Positions 40,701 to 52,700 of a stretch of 64,000 nt of DNA are shown piece by piece. The first letter of the stretch is position 1, and each line of letters opens with the position of its first letter. The translations under genes were made by a program, and so were the position numbers. Source of the stretch: Gymnorhina tibicen (lineage: Eukaryota > Chordata > Aves > Passeriformes > Artamidae); the NCBI GenBank assembly GCA_013399875.1, contig VXAZ01009675.1, positions 105,914-169,913 on the forward strand, read 5' to 3'. The notes under the pieces were generated by a model, which did not search any database, had not been told where the DNA came from, and worked only from the letters and a program-made list of their open reading frames with translations.

Positions 40701-43700
40701 CATGACAAGGCATGAATACCTTCAGGATACATGTGAGTGTCCCGGCACTTCTCCAGAGGTGAGTTTTCACACGTGAGCCACTTGTGTAATGGGCATGATA
40801 AAAAGCACTATTGCACCTCACAGGATTTGCTTTTTACCAGCCTCCTCCTTTGTCTGGCTCAAAACCCAGCTTGTACTCTCTGGTGGTGTTTGTGTACACC
40901 CTCTGCAGCTGGGTGGTTACTTTGTGCCTGGTCAGCAAAGCACCTGCTGCTTCTGCAAGCATTTGACTCATTGACCATTAACATTCTAGTCCCTCACAAG
41001 TATATATGCAATCTTTGTACTCACACAGCACATTTTGTTTATGTAATAGTGTGTAGTCTTCAGTTTGTATACATCTATACCAAGCCTGGTTATTTCAGGC
41101 TTGGTTTTAGAAGATAGTCTGCAACAATTCAAAAAAGGAGGTAGAAGGAGACCTATGGTGACTGAGATAGTGTATCAGCATGAATGCTAGTGAACTAAGG
41201 TCCCTGATGGGTTCATTTCAAATCAGTAGAATGGCATTAGTTCATATGTACAAGGAAGATACCTTTTTCTGTATTAGTAAGCCCAGGCACAGTTTCAGGG
41301 GTTCAGTTTTGCTTTTCATGAATTGATAATCTTGTAATCCTTGTGGATGTAGATAACAAATTTTCATTCTTAATAGATCTTTGCAGAGAGAGTGGGAGGG
41401 AATGGCTGTTGTTTAAGTTCTCAGAAACTTTGCTTTCTATAGTAACATTTTAACTTGCTCTGTTAAATTATTTTTTTAATTGGAGATTCCATCTTAATTG
41501 CAATCAAAAATTTCATACTCTAGGAGATGTCACTCCAAAAGAGAAAATACATGGGGTTTTTGTTTCTGTTCCCAAAAGTTGTAAACACATGACATTTGCA
41601 CTTCAATATTTAATTTATTATACTTGCCAAGTAATTAAACATTGCAAATAATTACTGCTTTTTTTGCAGTAGTGGACAAATGCACCTACTATCAAATTAT
41701 GTTGGAAAAAGCTATTGGTTTATAAGTCAGAATTATGTTTTGTCCTCTAGAGGCTGGCAGATACAATTGTAGCAGATGAAATCGTCCTGCCTGCAAACAA
41801 GATTGCTCTGTGGCTAGCAAGATTATAAAGACCTCTTTCTCTGTTGGCAGCTGTCGTGGCAGTTTTAGTATACCTTTATTAAGAGCAGAAATTGAAAATG
41901 AGCTTAGACTAAGTTGTGAGCTGTGTCGTATACCTGGATAGGCCTTTTTCATTACTTGGGGTTACAGAATGAGGTGCGAAGCTGAATCAATTCAGGTAAA
42001 TTTGAAAAAAAAAAATTGTCTCTTTACCTACTGAGCATTTTGACTGTGATTGAAATGAACTCTTTGCTGCATTTGGAATCCATTTGCCTTTCTAAACAGC
42101 CCCCTGCCCCTCCTTGCAGAATGCACTCTGCACCTCCTGTGTCCAGGCCACTCATCCGACTCAGAGCTTCATTCTTTCTGCAGCTTTCACCTGAGGAGGG
42201 CTATGTCTCTGCTAAGGAAGATTGCTTTTTCTACACTGCCCAGTCACTTGAGGAAGAGGGGCCAGCTGATGCAGCCCTCTTCCATGCTGAGCTGGCTCTG
42301 GTTAGTGGCCCAACTTACCACAGATTTCTTCAGTCTTTGCATTTTGTAGTGAAAGGAGTTGCCTTGTCACTGTCCATGCTTATTTTTTAGTGTTTGGTGT
42401 CTTTACATTACTCATCCACCGTAGCTGGGATGGATCCTGACGTTGTAGAAACTGGCATCTATAAACTTTGGCTTTTTGCATGAGCTGTGAATCTGGCCTA
42501 TGATATATTAATTGCTGGGGGGAAAAGAAGTATTTTGCTGATGTTTTCAAGAGTGCATGGCTATCCACTTGTCCTTGCATGCACTGAGCATCCCTTTGGA
42601 AATCTCACCTTTTGTAGAAAAATGTTAATGTGCTTATTTTTCTATTTATCATAATACATCACTTCTTTACCGTGGAAAGATTTTGATATTCCCTTTTAGC
42701 ATATAATCCAGCCTTACAAGGAACGCTGTCTGTCTTTGAAAGCTTCCAGTACTTCCTCCTAATAATATTCTTCAGCCTTCAACATCAATCAGTGATTATG
42801 AGATTCACAAGGTCAAAAGGTGTTCACTTGTACAAACAATGCACCTTACCTAAGCATTCAGTGCCTTACATAGCCCAGAAGTTACCAATAAGAACTCAGA
42901 TTAAAAAGACACAGGAAATAGGGCTCTACAAAAAAGCAAAAAATCCCCCAACTCTTCCTCCCACAAAATAAAAAAAACTCGACCCAGAATACACATGTAT
43001 ATGTATGTATTCCAAGTGTGTGTTCTTTTTGTTGTGTTTCTGGTCTGGGTCTAATGTTGAAATTACTAAGCCCTTATTTTCTGGGGACTTGAGTAGGGAA
43101 GCAGCTTCTAAACACGAGAACTTAGTTCACTAGAGAAAAACCAGAACTAAACAAAAACCAGAAATGGATCCTGAAAATCTCTGCATTACTACTTCCAGCA
43201 GGTTTGCTGTTTTTTCACATTTGCAGATGACAAGCTGGCTTAATAACTTCCCTTTAAACAGACTGCATGGTTTTAATTTTTCAGTTTGTTCCTTTTAGCA
43301 GTTAAGTCTGTTCATTGTCTTGCTCTGTTCATTGAGAAGAAGCATTAGTTTTACATTCTAAATAACCTTTAATTAAAGATGTGTTGAAATGATCAGATCA
43401 GAACTATCTAAAAAAATTTTACTTCCATCTGTGGTTCATATTAAAAAAAACTTGGGAAAAAAGCAATGAAAATACATGACATAATAAAATTGTCAGTCAG
43501 GTTTGTCAGTTGTCTAATTAAATGTTCAAAATAGGAAACTAAATGTGCAGTCACCCAGCTGAAGATATGTTTTCAGAGTGCACATATGAGATACTGTTTT
43601 TCATAGACAGATCTGTAGTCAGATTCTACAGATGTGTCCTGAATTTTCACAATAATTTTTTTAGGGCATAGCTTTGGTAAAACAAATAAGCATTTTCCAG

Positions 43701-46700
43701 AAGATGAGCTGAGAGTGAGTTACAGCAAAGAAACAGTTTGGATTAGTAGTTAAGTCTTTAGGCTTGAAATAATAAAAAAAATAATCCTTTTTACCCTGAA
43801 AAGGAATCAGTATGTTGACTCACTGTAGATTGTTGCTATTGCTGTAATGAATTCATAATATGATTAACCACAGGGGCTGAAAAACAAGTTGGGTCCCATC
43901 TCTGCAGATGGGTGCACTTGTCTGCTTAATACAAGTTTATGATATGGGCATGGCTCTTAACCCAGTAATCATTTTTGTTAGCTTAGACTATGTTCTTGAG
44001 CTCTGCCAGGAGAGATGAAATAATAATTAAAGTGTAGTGTATGAAGCACCATAACTTAGGATTTTTAGGGCTTAATTTTATTCTAGTATTTGAAAGAATA
44101 TGAGTCTTGGAAAAAAATTACGTTTCACTTAAAAAAAAAAAGGCATCGACCCATGTCATTGTCTGAAACTCTTTTAAAAATTTTATTTCTCAGAAGTAAG
44201 AGAGAAATAGAAATATCGGAATGCCCATAGTAATCTTGTTGTCAAAACCAAAATAATTTAAAATCTCTTAAAAATATCTTGTAATTAATTTTTCATATAA
44301 ATGTACTGTAAAGCGCTGCAGTTTCCAGATGATTGTTTTTAAAAGCATATAAAAATAACTGAGCCTAAGAAGTTGAGTCAAGGGAACATTCCTGACATGT
44401 GACACCAAGTGAAGCTCATTATTTTTTCCATGCTAATTTTTGTAAAAGAAAATTAAAAAGAAAATAAAAAAGCCCTAAAGAAATCAAAATATTGACACCA
44501 AGGAGTACAGCAGAATTCTCCCAATGCTTTGTACTTCTGTTAATAGGCATGAGCCTGCCTCAGCCCCATAACTTCTTCTGATTCAGACTCTCACTTTACT
44601 TCAGATATTCTTTGCAAGCTTTGAAGATTTAGTAACACAGATTATTACTGGAAGCAGAAAATTTTCCTACTGCACTGTGCAAATGTAATTTCAATCTAAA
44701 ACATGGAATGAAAAAAAAGAGTATCAGTATGTAGTGGCTGGTGTGCATGTGTTTGGGGCTTATGTGGTGTGATGGCAACAGCCTGGCTGATTGAATTGCT
44801 TTTGTTGTTAGGTGGACTCTGGCGAGGCAGATCTAGCGGATGAGTCCACCTTTGAATCACAGTATTCTCTAGAGAGGGACGTCTTCCAGGATTCAGTGAC
44901 AGCTCTGCATGACAGCGCCTGTAGCGGTGAGGTGAGCGACAGCTTCTCTCTTCCGTTATCAACTCTGAAGGTAAAAATGAGGATGGTTTTATTGATGACA
45001 AGCTTTGATTTTAAGTGTGAGCAGGCTGTATTATCAGATAAAAATGTTTTGTGTCATCCTGGTTCAAAATGCTCTATTTGTTACCAAGTTAAAATTTTGT
45101 TTAGAGTAGTGCTGATGTCTTGCAGATGTCTTTGTTGAAGAGAGAGGCAGATAGCAGATAGAAGGCACAAAGCCTGGATTTTTGCTAGATAAGGCATGTT
45201 TGTAGTACTAAAGGTGTGGTGAGCAGTCTGCTAGAAAAAGCATAGTAAAGAGTGGTAACACAAAATGACTGTGTTGCTCTGTGGTATTTTAGTATGAAAA
45301 GGAAGAGTAAATTTTCATCCTAAGTTTTACTTTTATGCTTCGTAATTAGTATGTTTCTGTAAGTTTCATAATGATGCTGTAATTAAAAGTAAATCTGTAT
45401 ATATCAAGACTCTGCTAATAATTTTTATTTAATTCAATAAAGGAAGATTTATTTAAGAGTGTTAAGAAGACCAGTAACTTTTTTGGTTCTTGGTCACACA
45501 CCCATAATGGCCCGATTGTGTTTTGTTTCTGTGGTTTTTCATGTTCATTTTTTCTTTTAAATCTTTCGATTTATTTCACTATACTAGAGCCTTCCAATTC
45601 CATTCTCCTAGCAGTCATCGTTGAAAACCACTGGGTTTGCAGTCTATGGTCTTGAATAGAGTAGCTGCTGCCTTTTCTGTCACACCTGAGCTGCAGTAAC
45701 TCCCGTTAATCTTTTCTGGAATACATTTAGCCCTTATGAGGTGCTGGTTGGAAAGCTAGATTCATCTTCTAATGGTTTCTCCTAATGCGCGGAAGAGCAC
45801 ATCTCTGCTGTGCCAGTGGGACAGCTTGCATTGTTTAACTCTGTAATTGTTACTTAAATGGATTATGCATTTTACATGCTTGGGAGCATTTTGAGAGATA
45901 GAGACTGGATTTACATTATATATTACATTGAGACCCTAGAAAGTCTTTAGTTATTTTCAGCATTGACTTAAAGATAGTTTTGGTTTACATGTTTTTTTAA
46001 AATGCCATAGTCCTGACATTTAAGTGTTCGTCTCTACACCAGTATGAGGTGAATATTAAGTTCTCATCAAGTAACCTATTCATGGTTCACTAAACAATCA
46101 TAGTGGGAAAATCTATTCATTAATGAAGACCTTCGAAGCAAGTGAAATGGAGTAAAAATTAAAACAGCACTATTTGATGCTATGAGGAATGCAGAGATAT
46201 TTCAGTTATTTCTGGCTGCAGGGCAGTTGGCAGGTTCTGAGTGTCACTTTGGTGTCACACTTAAAACAGGTGATGAAAAACATACTTAAAATAATGCAGG
46301 TGCTCTAGTGAGGCCACATGTTACTATAGTTACAAATTCCTGGAATTATGTTTGTCTTAAAAAATTACAGCATTGGCTTTTCTTTAAGTGAACAAAGCAA
46401 AAATAAAAATGAGCATATGATGCAACTCTTAATATGTATATACGGCAGATGAAATAAATGTTGAGTATGATCTGATGCTTGTTTTCACTGATCTGGAAAT
46501 GGATACAAAACAGAGTAGATGTCCCAGCTGTATTTGAAACCTTGTAAAATAATTTAAATAGGTTACTGTACTCATGTTCTGTTCTCAGAAAGGTAGGAAA
46601 TTATGTCATTGATTATATCATGCAGATTAGTTGTATTTAGGCTTTGCTCAATTATCTTCTCAGCTGTTACTTAAACCACTTATTTACTGGTAAGGCTTTT

Positions 46701-49700
46701 TTGATTCTTGTCTGGGGACAGAACAAGCACGTATGCACCTCATGAGAGCTGACAAAAATCAATTCTAAGGCTCTTGAGACAAAATGTTGCAATATATCCC
46801 CAAATCCTGGGAAGCTTTCCAACTTTTTGGAAAAACAATAGAACAATTAATAGGATTAGTGGATAACAACTAAGACAGAGGTAGTTGGTTTTGACTACTT
46901 TTACTGCATTTCAGAGAAAAATCCCTAATATTGATAGAGAGCCTGTAAGTCTTAACTTCTGAGCCCTTGATATATCTTTTTAAAATCTAATGGCCTACAT
47001 GTTTTTAAAATAACTCACTTGAAAAAATCAGCTAGAGAATATTTGAACTTTTTTTTTGCAGAATGTTGTGATTATTGAAATCTGTTGAAACATTTCAAAG
47101 GCAGGGCCTCAGAACCTTGGAAGTCTAGACAAATGCATAGAGAACTTAGTTCTACTGCAGCCATAATTGGTAGATTTGCAATAAGTATTAACTGGTAAGC
47201 TTCTGTAATTGCATTATTGTATTTCATTGTTGTCACACTTCAAATCCCCCATATTCACTTTTTACTGAGGTTTGACCTAGTTTGTACTTGTCACTCTTTT
47301 TGAGGAAATCTTAATATGTTTCTGCTCAGTTAAATGGATGATTACATTGCATTCTTATTGTCTGAGCTGCATGAAATTCCTCTTTACTTGTTAAGTGTGC
47401 TGAAAGTAGACATTGGTCTTCCAAAGTTCTTTTACCTGAGAAAAACAATTGGATGCTTGAATTTTAAAAACTTACTGGAATTATGTCTAGTATGAGAATG
47501 TGTAAGTGAATGTTGCTTTGCTGAAGTTAGTAGAAAGTTATTGAAGAGTACCAAGTTAGAGTTAGTAACTTATTTTACTGATTTCTGGTATTATAAAGCA
47601 GAAGAAATTGTCTAAGAAATCACATTCTGTCTAGTGGAATGAATGCCTTTAGGGAACTGCAGATAAGGTTGATCTTACTGATCTTACAGCTGTGTGTTTA
47701 CATTCTATGAGATTAGTTTTTGTTTAAGGTTTTAGCATGAAATGTGGTTTTGAGTTATACTACAAATGAATGGTGATTGTTCATTGCCTCCTGTGTTGAA
47801 CAGTCTGTTGGAGAGGAATGCCCAAATGCTGCAACTGATTTCCACGTATCTGAGAAGAATCTGTACAACATGAGTCTGAATCAGAGACTGAGAGATGAAA
47901 AGTCTGTAGTGGACAGTAGCCTGGAAACTGCAAGTGATTTTACTAAAACAGATCTTCTGACTCTGGATGTTTCGGATATCAACCAAAATGAAAGTGAAAA
48001 TACAGCAACATGGACAGGATCTCAGACAGCATCAGAAATTGTGCTAAATACAAGCCTTGCTACTACCCCACAGCTTGATCCCAATGAAAAAGTAAAGTTA
48101 TTTGCCTTATTTTTTTTAATAATAATTTAAAAGTGTACAGAAAGCCTGTAATTAGGCCAAAGAATTTCCTACAGAAATTGTCACTGGCCAACAGCCACCT
48201 ATAGTTCTTTGATTATTAATGTCCTTCAGATGTTTTAGCTCACGTGAAAACTTTGGGATTTAGACCTTTCCAAAACAGGACATAATTTATGGCATCAAGA
48301 TAGTATTTTCTCAGAGGCTGGAAGTACAGGGGTATACACAAATCTTCCAAGGCCTCACATCATTAGATACTGCGGAACCACAATGTACCCACTGGGCAGG
48401 ACAGGGGAGTTTTCGTAGCCCTTGTTAACTTTCACAGGGGCATGAGTGCAAGTAGGAGGTGCACAGCTGGAATCAGACCTAGGAGGCCAAGGGGGAGTGA
48501 TGTGAATGACTTGCATCATGGTGTTCTTGCAAGCCTGTGCAAGCTCACAAACTGACCTGTGATGCTACAGTGTGCAAACATAATCTTCCTTTATGTGACA
48601 GTCACTGTGCCGTGTTTCTTATTTATTCCATTCAGTGATTTATTAAGAAATGCTTAAAAGAGCTGCAATTTCATACAAGTTTTGTTAATTTAGTACTGGC
48701 AGATTGCCAGATATCTGTGGTGAATGAATCTGAAGCCCTTGAATTCATTCTACTAATTTTGATGTCCCTAAATTAAAACCGTGCTTTGTGATAGATTTGG
48801 TATATTGCCTGAATGAAAACAGAAATCATTATGTTAGTTTGATCTTTGATGAACTGACTATACCAATGTCTGTATAAGGAGTCTGACTTAATTATGTGCG
48901 TGGCTTTTGTGTAAGGCAAAAGTAGTTGAGATCAGTATGACCAATCATATTTTTATCTTGGTAATCTGAACTAATGTTATTTTCCCTGACATTAGGATCA
49001 GTTGCTTTTAATGGAAAAGAGATGCCCAGTATCTTTGGAGGGAAGTTCCACACCCCCAAATTCAGTCAAAAACACGTATGAGAAGACTATCACTATTCCA
49101 AAAGGCAATTCAAGTCTAGGTAAGTTAGCAAACTTTTTTGTAACCTCTTCAGGAATATGGCTTTTGGTTTCCCTTGTACACTCCCTGTTTTATTTGTAAA
49201 AACTAAATATTTTCCATTTAGTGGGGACAAGATATTCATTCTTTGCTGCTCTTGCCCTGTTAGACTGTGACGGCCCTGGATCCATTTTCCGTCATTGTGA
49301 ACACAAAAGTGAAATGTGCTGTCTCACTGAGAATTTATTTTCCCATAAAGGAGTTTAGTCTTTCCTAAATGTTAACAATTTTAATGCATTTTCAATGTTT
49401 TTACTAATATAGTGGAAGTTATTTTTACTAATTTTTTTTTACTAATTTTTTACTAATATTTTTACTAATTTACTATTTTTACTAATATAGTGGAAAAACA
49501 AGGAATAGCCAAGGAATGCTGTGGAAGAACATTATGGTCAAAGAACTGCAGATGAGGCTTTCAAATATTTGTAAGCACAAAATGGTCTTGCTTCCTGAGG
49601 ATGGTCAAAAGGGTCTAAACAAGCTGTTTGCTTCCTTGCCTCAAATTAATACTTGAATCCAAAGTGCCTCAGTGTTTCTGAAAATCATACCACTGATAAA

Positions 49701-52700
49701 TTTAGTAGCCATTATTTTTGGGTTAATGATACTATCATTTTGTAGTGAAGTTCAAAGTTTTTAGATACCTGCACTCTGGAACTTCCTGAGCGTACTGACT
49801 AGAAACACATTTTGGAGTGACCACACACAACAGATGATAATGTTTTTCATTGTGCTGTCCTGCTCTCTGGTGTGGCCTTGGGCAATGTGAGGGGGAGAAC
49901 AAGGATAGAATCCTCCCAGAACCTACAGTAGGAAGGCTTTGTGTTGAAAGGCAGTGATGTGTCCCTCCCGTTCATAGCTTGTGCATTCGTTTGGTTTGAT
50001 TTAGGTTCCTGGTGTTGTTTCTTCCAGCCAACTGCATATTCTTGAAGACTCTCTGGGACTGGTAGGGCAAGACTTTGTGTGGGTGCTGGCTATTAGCAGT
50101 AACTCTCAAGTGCTTTAAAATGGGCCGTCCACAGAACTGGCTGTTTATAAACAGTCCTCAGTCAGAACTTCCTTGCTATGCAGAGGTGGGTGTCAGTTTT
50201 TTACAGCTGTGATGCTGTATTTCAGTGGGCACCTCGACCTGGAGTAAACTGTCTTGATGGCTGGATGCTCAGTCTGCCACTTATCACCTTCATGAAACAG
50301 CCATCCTTCAAAATGGTGTAAAATCAGGATCTCTAAAATAGAAAGATGTAGGAAAGGCTGATACGTGTATAAGGTTTATCTTTCATTGGTATGAGGTGCT
50401 CAGTTAACTACTACCTTTACTGGCCTCATTGCCAGGCTGTATTAAGTGCAGGTCACAGTGCATTTTGAAGCATCTGGATTTTGTATAAAAAAGTTTTCTT
50501 TGCGATAAACTCTTCATTCAGTGGAGTAGGTTTTCATTTATGTGTATGAGTATTTTAAGTGCAGTGAACATCAAAGCAAATTTCATGTCAAACATAATAC
50601 AGCATGAAAATATAAACTTGGGGCAGGGTGCATATTTGCAGAGATTGTATGCATGAAAAATAAAACTGGTCTTGCTATGTACAAAGTATGAATGTGAATA
50701 TTGCTTTCTGCTGGCTTTTGACTGTAGCATTTTTCTTCCAGTCTGAATATTCTCTGGCCTGGGAAGCAGCCTGGGCACAGTGACCAGTTTACACACATGG
50801 CTGCATTGCTTTTACTTTTCATTTTTAAAAAAGGAGCTAAGCCAAGAACTGTAAATGATGTTGAAAGCTGCAGCTGCATCAATTAAATATTTGAGAGTTG
50901 AGAACTGGCACTTCTTTTTTCGTTTTAAATGGTGTCGCTCGTAGTTCGCAGTGGCTCTTTAAAGCCAGCCACAGCTGGAGCTCTAACGTTTTGGCTGTGA
51001 TTTGGCTGTGAAGATAAGAAGCACCCAAATGCAGAAGAATAGCTGAAATGCCATTGTCCTGTGCAAAAGGTTTGGCAACTTTACAGTGGCATTTGCATTT
51101 TTAACCTGAAAGTGTAGGTGTCCAAAGTGTGGCATCAGCCTTCCAGATCTGTAATAATGGTGTCAGCATAGAAAAAGGGAAAGGGGGTCTGTTGTATGTG
51201 TGATGTTTTTCTAAAGTGCTGTTTCAGTACCCTCAGTAATGTCTGTTACTGTCTTAACCAAACAGCAAAGTTAGGTTCAGAATTTCAAACCACATTTCAG
51301 AAAAAATAAAAAGTTTTTTATGAAGAAGTATTAAGATAGTGGAAGTCCACTGGGTGGACCTCAAGGGTCCCAGCCGTGCCTTTCCCACTGCCTTAGTGAA
51401 GAACAGTTTTTCCTGAAACTGTTACTAGGGTTTGTTTCATGAGCACCAACTGTCCTGAACACAACAGTGACAACTCACATGTGTAAGAACAGTCGCAGTG
51501 ACACATGAAGCCCATCATAAGTTGGTCCCTATGTGTTCCCCATGGGAGAAGAGGGGCAAGAGCATATCGGTCTCATTTCCCGTTACTGAAAAGAAAGTGA
51601 AGTTAAAGGGTGTATAAATATTGAGAAGCAGTACTCTGCTGTGCCAGAGGTAGGATACTGTTTCAAGTAAAATACTGGACTCTATCCGTTAGCAATATGC
51701 AGACTTTCACAGAAGTCAGGATGCTCTTCTGGGTCTAAGCTATGGCCCACCTCGCAGAGCCAGAATGCAGTCACCATCTCAGTGGGATCTGATTCACACT
51801 TTCTGTTGAGAAGAAGTGTGTATTTGTTAACAGCCTGTTAATTACCAGTTTAATCATTTCACCTTCTTTCCAAAGAGAGTTGTCATAAACAAAAGTGAAA
51901 TGTGTATAAACTCAGTGAACCATTAGAAGAGTGGTGAATTTAAATGGTTTTTAAGCAATTTCATTATCTTTCTTATTTTTTGCTTAAATATTCCACTGTC
52001 TTAATTTTTTTTGTATTGATCTAAGTATCTGAAATGACAACAAGGTAAAGTTTCTGTGATTGTGAATTGTAATTGCTGTCTCAAAGTGGGAGAGTAAGAG
52101 GCTTGGTGATATTGGCAGGTCAGCTGACTGACTTTTCCTTTCCCAGTGTCCGAAGTTACATTTCTTGATCTTAGCACCCAGAGCTGTGGCTCAAAGACAT
52201 TAACCGTTTCATGTGTTTTTACTATAGGGATGACAGTAAGTTCCAATAAAGATGGTTTGGGAATGATAGTTCGCAGTGTCATCCATGGAGGCTCAATAAG
52301 TCGTGATGGACGGATTGGTGTGGGGGACTGCATCCTCTCCATTAATGAAGAGTCAACCACTAACTTAACCAATGCACAAGCCCGGGCTATGCTGAGACGA
52401 CATTCACTCATTGGACCAGATATAAAGTAGGTAAAACTAGATGATGAATTATGGTATGAAAAAGCTAATAATCAAAATTTGTTTATTTATAATTGTACAA
52501 GTATTTTTAAATTAAAGTTTTGTTATTACACATGAATTTACCTTTAAGTTGCAGCTTCAGATGGATAATTCACCTTCAGATTACATTTCCATGGATTTCA
52601 AAGAGGAGATCACGTGTGTGAGAAGCTTCAGATGTTCTTAGAAATTACTGTCATGAGTATCATCATCATTACTGCCCTGCCTAGTTTTATTGAAAGACTA

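Noticed and set aside
52001..52411. 136-codon minus-strand frame
   Set aside because: Antisense shadow of exon 22 (PDZ6).
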